This document shows positions 56,877 to 64,000 of a DNA stretch of 64,000 nucleotides, piece by piece; positions within the stretch are counted from its first letter, which is position 1, and every line of letters begins with the position of its first letter. The stretch spans positions 62,001-126,000 of the forward strand of contig NZ_JFZB01000003.1 of the NCBI RefSeq assembly GCF_000740785.1. The letters are read 5' to 3'. This stretch comes from Paenirhodobacter enshiensis. Its GTDB lineage: Bacteria > Pseudomonadota > Alphaproteobacteria > Rhodobacterales > Rhodobacteraceae. The notes below the pieces were generated by a model. The model did not search any database, was not told the origin of the DNA, and worked only from the letters and a program-made list of their open reading frames with translations. The position numbers were made by a program, and so were the translations under genes.

Positions 56877-58022
56877 ATGACGATTGCGACGAATGACCCG
56901 ATGATCTGGCTGGTAGCGGGGGCGGTGGTCCTTGTGGTGGTGCTGCTCGCGCTGGTGCTGAGCGCGGCGGGGCGGTCTGCGCGCGCGGTGGCGCCGCTGA
57001 CGCAGCAGATGCTGACCTTCGCGCAGACGGTGCAGTCGCTCTCGGACGGGCAGCAACAGCTTGCGGGCGGGCTGCGCCACGTGTCCGAGGCCGCCGCCGC
57101 CAGTCAGGCGAAGATGCTGCAGCTGATGGAAACCCGACTGCAACAGGTCAACGCCCAGATGACCGAATCGCTGCAAGGCTCGGCCACGAAGACCGCGCGC
57201 AGTCTGGGCGATCTGCAACAGCGGCTGGAGGCCATCGACAAGGCCCAGGCCAATATCGAGAAGCTGTCGGGCAACGTTCTGGGGTTGCAGGACATCTTGT
57301 CGAACAAGCAGACCCGCGGCGCGTTCGGGGAAATTCAGCTCAACGACATCGTGGCGAAGGCGCTGCCGGCCGACAGCTACACGATGCAGGCGACGCTTTC
57401 GAACGGGAAGCGGGCGGATTGCCTGATCCATCTGCCGAACCCGCCGGGCCCGATCGTGATCGATTCGAAATTCCCGCTGGAAGCCTACGAGGCGCTGCGC
57501 CGCGCCGAAAACCAGTCGCAGCTGATCGAGGCGCAACGGATGATGCGCATCGCGGTGCGCGCCCATATCAAGGCGATTTCCGAGAAATACCTGATCGAGG
57601 GCGAGACGGCCGACGGCGCGCTGATGTTCCTGCCCTCCGAAGCTGTCTATGCTGAGTTGCACTCGAATTTCCCCGAGCTGGTGCGAGAGGGCTTCGCGGC
57701 GAAGGTGTGGATCGTCTCGCCCACCACCTGCATGGCGACGCTGACCACGATGCGCGCGGTGCTGAAGGATGCCCGGATGCGCGAGCAGGCCGGCGCGATC
57801 CGCAAGGAGCTGGCCGCGCTTTATGCCGATGTCGACCGGCTCTCGACCCGCGTGGGCAGCCTTGACCGGCATTTCGGGCAGGCGGCGAAGGATATCGAGG
57901 ACATCAAGATCTCTGCCGAGAAGGCGGGAAAGCGCGCGCACCGGCTGGACAATTTCGACTTCGAGGAACTGGCGCAGGACACCGGCGCCCCAACGTCGCG
58001 GGTGGTGCGCCTCGATCTGTGA
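56877..58022 (+). CDS. rmuC: RmuC-family DNA recombination protein
   Basis: RmuC limits large inversions in E. coli; its C-terminal domain is related to restriction endonucleases. The 381-residue protein has an N-terminal membrane helix (about 12-30: VAGAVVLVVVLLALVLSAA), a long coiled coil with QMLTFAQTVQSLSDGQQQL, and the RmuC core with GAFGEIQLNDIVAKALPADSY, IVIDSKFPLEAYEAL and FLPSEAVYAELHSNFPELV. I use the ATG at 56877, 2 bases after mutL; an earlier in-frame start would overlap mutL by 70 bases. Confidence 0.94.
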   Translation: MTIATNDPMIWLVAGAVVLVVVLLALVLSAAGRSARAVAPLTQQMLTFAQTVQSLSDGQQQLAGGLRHVSEAAAASQAKMLQLMETRLQQVNAQMTESLQGSATKTARSLGDLQQRLEAIDKAQANIEKLSGNVLGLQDILSNKQTRGAFGEIQLNDIVAKALPADSYTMQATLSNGKRADCLIHLPNPPGPIVIDSKFPLEAYEALRRAENQSQLIEAQRMMRIAVRAHIKAISEKYLIEGETADGALMFLPSEAVYAELHSNFPELVREGFAAKVWIVSPTTCMATLTTMRAVLKDARMREQAGAIRKELAALYADVDRLSTRVGSLDRHFGQAAKDIEDIKISAEKAGKRAHRLDNFDFEELAQDTGAPTSRVVRLDL

Positions 58023-58083
58023 GGCTTTCCTGTTGCCCCCGCCGCACGCTGTGGCAGGATGGCGCGGAAAAGGGAGACCCGAC

Positions 58084-58431
58084 ATGCAACTGCCGATCAG
58101 CACCGACAAGGTTGCCACCGTCATCATCCGCGCCCGCAAGTTCGACGCCGACATGCCCGACGCCGGTCAGGGCCGCGAGCTGCGCGCCTTCATCGCCGCG
58201 CTGAACGAGGACGAGCAGGCCGCGCTGACCGCAATCCTGTGGATCGGCCGCGAGACCTTCGACGCGAGCGAGTTCGACGAAGCCTTCGCCACCGCGCGCG
58301 ACGAGGCGACGACGCCGACCGAGGATTACCTTCTGGGAATTCCGCTTCTGGCGGATTACCTCGAAGATGGAATGAATGCACTTGGCATCGACGTCGAGGA
58401 CGAGGGCGAAGAGGCATTTCCGACCGTCTGA
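58084..58431 (+). CDS. DUF3775 family protein
   Basis: A 115-residue alphaproteobacterial protein of unknown function. It begins LPISTDKVATVIIRARKFDADM and continues through ALTAILWIGRETFDASEFDEAFATA to DYLLGIPLLADYLEDGMNALG, all helical, ending in an acidic tail. There is no signal peptide or membrane segment. I use the ATG at 58084 (GGGAGACC upstream), 61 bases after rmuC. Copy K of the dispersed element follows 14 bases after its stop. Confidence 0.9.
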   Translation: MQLPISTDKVATVIIRARKFDADMPDAGQGRELRAFIAALNEDEQAALTAILWIGRETFDASEFDEAFATARDEATTPTEDYLLGIPLLADYLEDGMNALGIDVEDEGEEAFPTV

Positions 58432-58444
58432 GAGTGCGGGAAGA

Positions 58445-58510
58445 AGGGGGCTCTGCCCCCGCTGCGGCGTCGCCGCAGCTCCCCCGGGATATTTGGGGCG
58501 AACCGAAGAC
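58445..58510 (-). repeat. Dispersed 3'-end element, copy K (after DUF3775)
   Basis: In DUF3775 sense: GGGGGC-TCT-GCCCCC, then the longest inner stem seen, GCTGCGGC/GCCGCAGC (8 bp, loop GTC), then CTCCCCCGGGATATTTGGGGCG. The hairpin is 14 bases from the stop. Confidence 0.87.
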
Positions 58511-58564
58511 GAGGGCCGGTTCCGGACAGTGTGAGTGGTAGTGATTGCGAATGAGGACGAGTGA

Positions 58565-58927
58565 ATGACACATCCGGTGGACAGCCATGTCGGCAAGCGC
58601 ATCCGGCAACGTCGCTGGAGCACGGGGGTTACCCAGCAACAGCTGGCCGAAAAGGTCGGCATCAAGTTCCAGCAGATCCAGAAATACGAAACCGGGGCGA
58701 ACCGGGTCTCGGCGTCGCGGCTGTGGGAAATCGGTCGGGCGCTCGGGGTGCCGGTGGCGTTCTTCTTCGAGGGGTTCGGCGACGTAGCGACGCCCGAGGC
58801 GGTCTCTGCCGCCGATCTGATGGGGGATCGCGAGGCTCTGGCACTGGTGCGCTCCTATTACGCGATCCCGGAGACGCAGCGCCGGCGCCTGTTCGAACTG
58901 GCGAAAGTGCTGTCGGACGTGGCCTGA
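58565..58927 (+). CDS. XRE-family transcriptional regulator (PraR-like)
   Basis: The 120-residue protein has the XRE helix-turn-helix at about 9-65 (VGKRIRQRRWSTGVTQQQLAEKVGIKFQQIQKYETGANRVSASRLWEIGRALGVPVAFFFEG). The family is known in rhizobia as PraR, a repressor of surface and quorum-sensing functions. A C-terminal helical region follows (LALVRSYYAIPETQRRRLFELAKVL), usual in this alphaproteobacterial group. The targets here are unknown. It lies 102 bases before hisN, with no shared overlap. Confidence 0.9.
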   Translation: MTHPVDSHVGKRIRQRRWSTGVTQQQLAEKVGIKFQQIQKYETGANRVSASRLWEIGRALGVPVAFFFEGFGDVATPEAVSAADLMGDREALALVRSYYAIPETQRRRLFELAKVLSDVA

Positions 58928-59028
58928 CGACGCAAGCCCGGGGGCGGGATCCGGAGGCAGCGGTATGCACAGCTGGCTTGCCTCCGTCCCCGCGGCGGGC
59001 TACCGCTGGGACAACTCCGGAGGCACCT

Positions 59029-59850
59029 ATGACCGTTCCGACTTCTGCTGCAGAGATCGACGTCCTGTTCGCAACCGCAACCGCGCTCGCCGATGCCGCG
59101 CGCGAGGAAACGCTGAAGCTGTTTCGCAGCCCCGGCGGTCTTGCGGCCGACAACAAGCTGGCGGGCGGGTTCGACCCGGTGACCGCGGCCGACAAGGCGA
59201 CCGAACGGCGGCTGCGCGAGATCCTCGCCGAGCGCCGGCCCGAGGACGGTATCTTCGGCGAGGAATACGACAACCGCACCGGCACCAGCGGGCTGACCTG
59301 GGTTCTCGACCCGATCGACGGCACCCGCGGCTACATGTCGGGCACCCCCACCTGGGGCGTGCTGATCGGCCTGTGCGAGGAACTGCCCGACGGCCCCGGC
59401 CGGCCGCTGATGGGCATCGTCGATCAGCCCTATGTGGGCGAGCGGTTCATCGGCGGCTTCGGCCGGGCCGAGATGACCGGCCCGATGGGGCGCACGGCAC
59501 TTGCCACGCGCAAGACCCGCGCCCTCGATCAGGCGACGCTGTTTTCGACCTTCCCCGAGGTCGGCACGCCCGAGGAGGGCGCGGCCTTCGCGCGCCTGTC
59601 GCAGCAGGTGCGGCTGACCCGCTACGGGATGGATTGCTATGCCTATGCGCTGATCGCGCTCGGCCAGATCGACCTGGTGGTCGAGGCGGGGCTGCATCCC
59701 TATGACGTCGACGGCCCGATCGCGGTGATCGAGGCGGCGGGCGGCATCGTCACCGACTGGCAGGGCGGTCCGGCCTGGCGCGGCGGACGGGTTCTCGCCG
59801 CCGCCAACCCCGAGATCCACGCCGCCGCGATGGCGGTGCTGAACGGCTGA
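59029..59850 (+). CDS. hisN: Histidinol-phosphatase / inositol-monophosphatase family (HisN-like)
   Basis: Mg-dependent phosphatase of the inositol-monophosphatase superfamily; the best-fit role is removing phosphate from L-histidinol phosphate in histidine synthesis. The 273-residue protein has FDPVTAADKATERRLREIL, FGEEYDNR and WVLDPIDGTRGYMSG, with the metal ligands D, D and E intact, and ends YDVDGPIAVIEAAGGIVTDWQGG. It starts at the ATG at 59029, with GGAGGCACC upstream. Assignment as HisN over a general inositol phosphatase is by motif (the DVDGPI segment) and is moderately sure. Confidence 0.85.
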   Translation: MTVPTSAAEIDVLFATATALADAAREETLKLFRSPGGLAADNKLAGGFDPVTAADKATERRLREILAERRPEDGIFGEEYDNRTGTSGLTWVLDPIDGTRGYMSGTPTWGVLIGLCEELPDGPGRPLMGIVDQPYVGERFIGGFGRAEMTGPMGRTALATRKTRALDQATLFSTFPEVGTPEEGAAFARLSQQVRLTRYGMDCYAYALIALGQIDLVVEAGLHPYDVDGPIAVIEAAGGIVTDWQGGPAWRGGRVLAAANPEIHAAAMAVLNG

Positions 59851-59876
59851 TCCCGCTCCACGGAAGGGCGACGCCC

Positions 59877-61220
59877 ATGCCTGCAACCCTGATCCGCGGC
59901 GCATCGGTTGTCGTCACCATGGACGACACCCGGCGCGAGCTGTCGGGCGCCGACATTCTGATCCGCGACGGCGCGATCGAAGCGGTGGGGCACGGGCTGA
60001 GCGTCCCGCCCCCCGTCGAGATCTTCGAGGCCACGGGCTGCGTGGTGACGCCGGGCCTCGTGAACACGCATCATCATCTTTACCAGACGCTGACCCGCGC
60101 GGTGCCGGGCGGACAGGACGCGCTGCTGTTCGGCTGGCTGAAGACGCTCTATCCGATCTGGGCGCAGATGGGCCCCGAGGAGATGCGGGTCTCGGCCCTC
60201 GTCGGACTGGCGGAACTGGCGCTGTCGGGCTGCACCACCAGCTCGGACCACCTGTATCTGTATCCGAACGGGGCGCGGCTCGACGATACCATCGCCGCAG
60301 CGGCCGAAATCGGGCTGCGCTTTCATCCGACGCGCGGTGCCATGTCGATTGGCGAGAGCGCGGGTGGGCTGCCCCCCGACAGTCTGGTCGAGGCCGAGGA
60401 CGCCATCCTGTCCGACTGCATCCGCGTCATCGACCGCTTCCACGACCCGAAGCCCGGCGCGATGGTGCGGGTGGGGGTGGCGCCGTGCTCGCCCTTCTCG
60501 GTCAGCCGCGGGCTGATGCGCGACGCGGCCCTTCTCGCCCGCGACAAGGGCGTGATGCTGCACACCCATCTGGCCGAGAATGATGAGGATGTCGCCTATT
60601 CGCTGGCGCAGTTCGGCTGCCGCCCCGGACAATATGCCGAGGATCTGGGCTGGACCGGCGCCGATGTCTGGCACGCGCATTGCGTGAAGCTCGACAGTGC
60701 CGAGATCGCGCTCTTCGCGCGCACGGGCACAGGGGTGGCGCATTGCCCCTGCTCGAACTGCCGGCTGGGTTCGGGGATCGCGCCGGTCCGGACGATGCGC
60801 GACGCGGGCGTGAAGGTCGCGCTCGGGGTGGATGGATCGGCCTCGAACGACGCGGGCCACCTGATCGGCGAGGCGCGTCAGGCGATGCTGTTGCAGCGGG
60901 TGCAAAACGGCGCCGATGCGATGAGCGCGCGCGAGGCGCTGGAGATCGCCACCCGCGGCGGGGCCGAGGTTCTGGGCCGGCCCGATTGCGGCACCATCGC
61001 GCCGGGCAAGCGCGCGGATCTGGCGATCTGGGACATGCGCGGGATCGAGGCGGCAGGCGCCTGGGATCCGGTCGCGGCGCTGGTGCTGTGCGGCCCGCGG
61101 CAGGTGCGGCACCTGTTCGTCGAGGGGCGCCAGGTGGTGCGCGACGGGCATCTGACCAGCATCGACCTGCCGCGCGTGATCGAGGCGCAAAACCGCCTCG
61201 CCCGCGCATTGGCGGGCTGA
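59877..61220 (+). CDS. 8-oxoguanine deaminase (amidohydrolase family)
   Basis: Deaminates 8-oxoguanine to urate-like product in purine salvage and detoxification. The 447-residue protein has the amidohydrolase metal site in TPGLVNTHHHLYQTLTRAV, the second half in LHTHLAEND and WHAHCVKLD, and the ligand Asp in ALGVDGSASND. HCPCSNCRLGSG fits the 8-oxoguanine/guanine/hydroxydechloroatrazine group. The start at 59877 follows hisN by 26 bases. Substrate specificity among the group is inferred from these loops, not proven. Confidence 0.85.
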   Translation: MPATLIRGASVVVTMDDTRRELSGADILIRDGAIEAVGHGLSVPPPVEIFEATGCVVTPGLVNTHHHLYQTLTRAVPGGQDALLFGWLKTLYPIWAQMGPEEMRVSALVGLAELALSGCTTSSDHLYLYPNGARLDDTIAAAAEIGLRFHPTRGAMSIGESAGGLPPDSLVEAEDAILSDCIRVIDRFHDPKPGAMVRVGVAPCSPFSVSRGLMRDAALLARDKGVMLHTHLAENDEDVAYSLAQFGCRPGQYAEDLGWTGADVWHAHCVKLDSAEIALFARTGTGVAHCPCSNCRLGSGIAPVRTMRDAGVKVALGVDGSASNDAGHLIGEARQAMLLQRVQNGADAMSAREALEIATRGGAEVLGRPDCGTIAPGKRADLAIWDMRGIEAAGAWDPVAALVLCGPRQVRHLFVEGRQVVRDGHLTSIDLPRVIEAQNRLARALAG

Positions 61221-61254
61221 ACGGGGACAGGCCGCCCCCCGCCCCTGACGACGC

Positions 61255-62910
61255 TCAGCGCTGCGAGCTCTGCCAGTCCGGATTGATCCAGGGCTCGGCA
61301 TTCGACGACGGCAACCGCCGGCCGAGGATGTGATCCGCGATCTTCTCGCCGGTCATCAGCGACGGCCCGTTCAGGTTGCCGTTGGTGACGCGTGGAAAGA
61401 TCGAACTGTCGGCGACGCGCAGCGCATCGACGCCGATCACCCGGCCCTCGGGATCGACCACGGCGGTCGGATCGTCGGCGCGCCCCATCCGCGCGGTGCC
61501 GCAGGGGTGGAAGGCGCTCTCGGCGTGTTCGCGGATGAAGGCGTCGATCTGCGCGTCGGTTTGCACATCGGCGCCGGGCTGGATCTCGCGCTTCACATGT
61601 TCGGCCATCGCGGGTTGGGCGAAGATCTCGCGCGTCAGGCGGATGCAGCGGCGGAACTCTTCCCAGTCGTCGGGATGGCTCATGTAATTGAAGCGGATCA
61701 CCGGCGATTCGCGCGGATCGGCCGAGCGCAGCGTGACCGTGCCGCGCGATTTCGAGCGCATCGGCCCGACATGCACCTGAAAGCCATGCCCCTCGGCCAC
61801 GGCCTGACCGTCATAGCGCACCGCGATGGGCAGGAAGTGATACTGGATGTCGGGGTATTTCACCCCGGCGGCCGAGCGGATGAAGCCGCAGCTCTCGAAC
61901 TGGTTCGAGGCGCCGATGCCGGTCTTGGTGAACAGCCATTGCGCGCCCACCATCGCCTTGCCGAACAGGTTCCAGTATTTGTAGAGCGTGTTCTTGTGGC
62001 GCGCGGCGAACTGGAAATAGATCTCCAGATGGTCCTGCAGATTGGCGCCGACGCCGGGACGGTCGGCGATCACCTCGATGCCATGGGCGCGCAGCTCGGC
62101 CGCCGGGCCGATGCCCGAGAGCATCAGGATCTTCGGCGTGTTGAGCGAACTTGCCGAGACCACCACCTCGTGACGGGCGCGAATCACCTCGGTCTGGCCG
62201 CCGCGCTCGATCTCGACACCGGTGGCGCGGCCGTTCTCGATCACCACGCGGCGCGCGAGGCCGCGCACGATGGACAGGTTGCCGCCCTTCAGCGCCGGGC
62301 GCAGATAGGCGTTCGCCGCCGACCAGCGCCGGCCTTTCCAGATCGTCGCCTCCATCGCGCCGAAGCCTTCCTGCTGGCGGCCGTTGTAATCGGCGGTCAG
62401 CGGATAGCCCGCCTGATGGCCGGCCTCGACGAAGGCCCGGAACAGCGGGTTGCTGCGCGGCCCGCGGGTGATGTGCATCGGCCCCGAGGTGCCGCGCCAC
62501 GCCGGATCGCCCCCGTCCGCACCGCCGTGCCAGGTTTCCATGCGCTGATAATAGGGCAGCACATCGGCATAGCCCCAGCCGGTCGCGCCCTGCTCGGCCC
62601 AGTGGTCGAAATCGCAGGCGTGGCCGCGGACGTAAACCATGCCGTTGATCGAGGACGAGCCGCCGATCACCTTGCCGCGCGGCGTCACCAGCCGGCGCCC
62701 GCCGAGGCCGGGCTCGGGCTCCGACATCAGGCCCCAGTCATAGCGCGGCATGTTCATCGGATAGGAGAGGGCCCCCGGCATCTGGATGAACGGGCCGACG
62801 TCGGTGCCGCCGAATTCGACGATGATGACCTTGCGACCGGCCTCGCACAGGCGGTAGGCCAGTGCCGAACCGCCCGAACCGCCGCCGATCACCACATAAT
62901 CCGCTTCCAT
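61255..62910 (-). CDS. betA: Choline dehydrogenase (GMC family)
   Basis: BetA oxidises choline to betaine aldehyde, feeding glycine-betaine synthesis for osmoprotection. The 551-residue protein has the FAD motif [30 protein letters not shown], and the ending [19 protein letters not shown] with the catalytic-pair region [22 protein letters not shown] start at the ATG at 62910 (MEADYVVIG), preceded by GGAGCGGGCGGG; an ATG at 62937 adds nine residues. The upstream betB gene ends 77 bases away on the same strand, so the order is betB then betA. Confidence 0.95.
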   Translation of the reverse strand: MEADYVVIGGGSGGSALAYRLCEAGRKVIIVEFGGTDVGPFIQMPGALSYPMNMPRYDWGLMSEPEPGLGGRRLVTPRGKVIGGSSSINGMVYVRGHACDFDHWAEQGATGWGYADVLPYYQRMETWHGGADGGDPAWRGTSGPMHITRGPRSNPLFRAFVEAGHQAGYPLTADYNGRQQEGFGAMEATIWKGRRWSAANAYLRPALKGGNLSIVRGLARRVVIENGRATGVEIERGGQTEVIRARHEVVVSASSLNTPKILMLSGIGPAAELRAHGIEVIADRPGVGANLQDHLEIYFQFAARHKNTLYKYWNLFGKAMVGAQWLFTKTGIGASNQFESCGFIRSAAGVKYPDIQYHFLPIAVRYDGQAVAEGHGFQVHVGPMRSKSRGTVTLRSADPRESPVIRFNYMSHPDDWEEFRRCIRLTREIFAQPAMAEHVKREIQPGADVQTDAQIDAFIREHAESAFHPCGTARMGRADDPTAVVDPEGRVIGVDALRVADSSIFPRVTNGNLNGPSLMTGEKIADHILGRRLPSSNAEPWINPDWQSSQR

Positions 62911-62987
62911 CCCGCCCGCTCCTGCTGCCGGTTTCATTGAGTGTCGTCTGGGGGTTGCGGGGGGCCGGACGCCCCGCCGCGAGGCCG

Positions 62988-64000
62988 TCAATACGGGCAG
63001 TCGAGCGGCCCGGTGCCGACGTAGACCGCCTTGATCTGGGTGTAATGCTCAACTGCGGCGCGCGAATTCTCGCGCCCGAGGCCCGAGGCCTTGACCGCGC
63101 CGAAGGGCATCTCGACCGGGGTCAGGTTATAGGCGTTGATCCAGCAGGTGCCGGCCTGAAGCTGGCCGATCACCCGGTGCCCGCGGGCGAGATCGCCGGT
63201 GAACACCCCCGCCGCCAGCCCGTATTCGGTGCCGTTCGCGCGGGCGATGGCCTCGGCCTCGGTCTCGAAATCGAGGACCGCCATCACCGGGCCGAACACC
63301 TCCTCGCGGGCGAGCGTCATGTCGTCGGTGACATCGGCGAAGACGGTGGGCTGGACGAACAGCGGCCCCTGATTGCCGGCGGCCCCGCCGGTGACCAGAC
63401 GCGCGCCCTCGGCCTTCGCGGTCGCGATGTAGCCCATGACCTTCTCGTGCTGCGCCGCGCTGACCAGCGGGCCGAACTGCGTCGCCTCGTCGAGCGGATC
63501 GCCGGCGACGATCGCCTCGGTCCGCGCCTTGAGCTTGGCGAGGAAAGCCTCCTTCACCGGCTTTTCCACGAACACCCGCGTGCCGTTCGAGCAGATCTGC
63601 CCCGAGGAGTAGAAATTCCCCAGCATCGCCGCGCCCACCGCCGAATCGAGATCGGCATCGGCGAAGACGATCAGCGGCGACTTGCCGCCAAGCTCCATCG
63701 TCACATGTTTCATCCCGGCCGCCGCCGCCTGATAGACGCGCCGCCCCGTCGGAACCGAGCCGGTCAGCGACACCTTGGCCACGCGCGAATCGGTCGCGAG
63801 CGCCGCGCCCACCGCGCCATGACCCTGCACGACGTTGAACAGACCGGCGGGCATCCCCGCCTCGATGAAGATCGAGGCCAGCCTCAGCGCGCCGAGCGGC
63901 GTGGTCTCGGACGGTTTGAACACCATGGCGTTGCCGGTCGACAGCGCCGGCGCCGCCTTCCAGCAGGCGATCTGGCTGGGATAGTTCCACGCGCCGATCC
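62988..64000 (-). CDS. betB: Betaine-aldehyde dehydrogenase, partial (5' end outside window)
   Basis: BetB oxidises betaine aldehyde to glycine betaine with NAD+. The window holds about 337 codons of the C-terminal two-thirds, entering at [20 protein letters not shown] near 63998, then [19 protein letters not shown]. It includes the catalytic glutamate in [11 protein letters not shown] and the catalytic cysteine in [16 protein letters not shown]. The protein ends [17 protein letters not shown]. The gene continues to the right, so its start, any betI repressor and the operator are not visible. The operon is read leftward into betA. Confidence 0.95.
   Translation of the reverse strand, partial: IGAWNYPSQIACWKAAPALSTGNAMVFKPSETTPLGALRLASIFIEAGMPAGLFNVVQGHGAVGAALATDSRVAKVSLTGSVPTGRRVYQAAAAGMKHVTMELGGKSPLIVFADADLDSAVGAAMLGNFYSSGQICSNGTRVFVEKPVKEAFLAKLKARTEAIVAGDPLDEATQFGPLVSAAQHEKVMGYIATAKAEGARLVTGGAAGNQGPLFVQPTVFADVTDDMTLAREEVFGPVMAVLDFETEAEAIARANGTEYGLAAGVFTGDLARGHRVIGQLQAGTCWINAYNLTPVEMPFGAVKASGLGRENSRAAVEHYTQIKAVYVGTGPLDCPY

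Overview
The window is a GC-rich (by eye about two-thirds G+C), gene-dense stretch of chromosome from an alphaproteobacterium. Rhodobacteraceae/Paracoccaceae is the best fit, because many genes belong to families and gene orders typical of that group: a suc operon with a two-lipoyl SucB, MidA-Lgt, the TIGR02300 family, DUF1150 beside Hsp20, DUF6476 beside RluD, RsmB-heparinase-PurH-LspA-DUF3035-M16-M16, and a histidine tRNA without G-1. I see no insertion sequence, phage, CRISPR array or integron. Nearly everything is core metabolism and housekeeping; nothing here looks recently acquired as a block.

Layout. 1-8.9 kb: TCA-cycle operon sucC-sucD-(small lipoprotein)-sucA-sucB, then lpd after a short structured gap. 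8.9-12 kb (minus strand, then plus): acyl-CoA thioesterase, GntR regulator, SprT/YgjP-like metallopeptidase, the zinc-ribbon TIGR02300 protein, DUF6324, tRNA-His. 12.3-17 kb: pgeF, midA and lgt on the minus strand, ubiK, then DUF6476 and rluD diverging from overlapping starts. 17.2-23.5 kb: rpoH, an Lrp regulator diverging from trxB, the sat-cysC fusion, and a minus-strand Hsp20-DUF1150 heat-shock unit. 23.5-36 kb: purE-purK, prs, a GST-kappa-like isomerase, an alpha/beta hydrolase, threonine aldolase, a YcgN protein, ribF, a HAD hydrolase, manganese-dependent pyrophosphatase, a TraB/GumN protein, and groES-groEL behind a perfect CIRCE operator. 36-46 kb: a LysR regulator, an FAD oxidoreductase, NUDIX, a PiT phosphate transporter, an RTX protein with an N-terminal membrane anchor, DUF1643, truB, a DUF2233 protein, rbfA, dapB and SdhAF4. 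46-64 kb: rsmB, heparinase II/III-like, purH, lspA, DUF3035, two M16 peptidases, mutL, rmuC, DUF3775, an XRE regulator, hisN, 8-oxoguanine deaminase, and a betB-betA choline-to-betaine pair running off the right edge.

Functional threads. One group makes and disposes of heat-shock functions: RpoH, a sigma32-like promoter before hsp20 and another before rpoH, and HrcA/CIRCE control of groESL. A second is lipoprotein maturation (lgt and lspA, plus two small predicted lipoproteins). A third is purine synthesis and nucleotide supply (purE, purK, purH, prs).

The most interesting thing is not a gene. About eleven copies of a roughly 55-85 bp structured intergenic element are scattered from 12.3 to 58.5 kb. 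It has a conserved AAATATCCCGGGGGTGA-like arm, an inner hairpin whose sequence changes from copy to copy while still pairing, and a GGGGGC-NNN-GCCCCC outer hairpin. Ten of the eleven sit just after a stop codon in the same orientation relative to the gene that ends there, so they look like a family of 3'-end (terminator or mRNA-stabilising) elements. Two copies 3.7 kb apart are identical over 83 bases.
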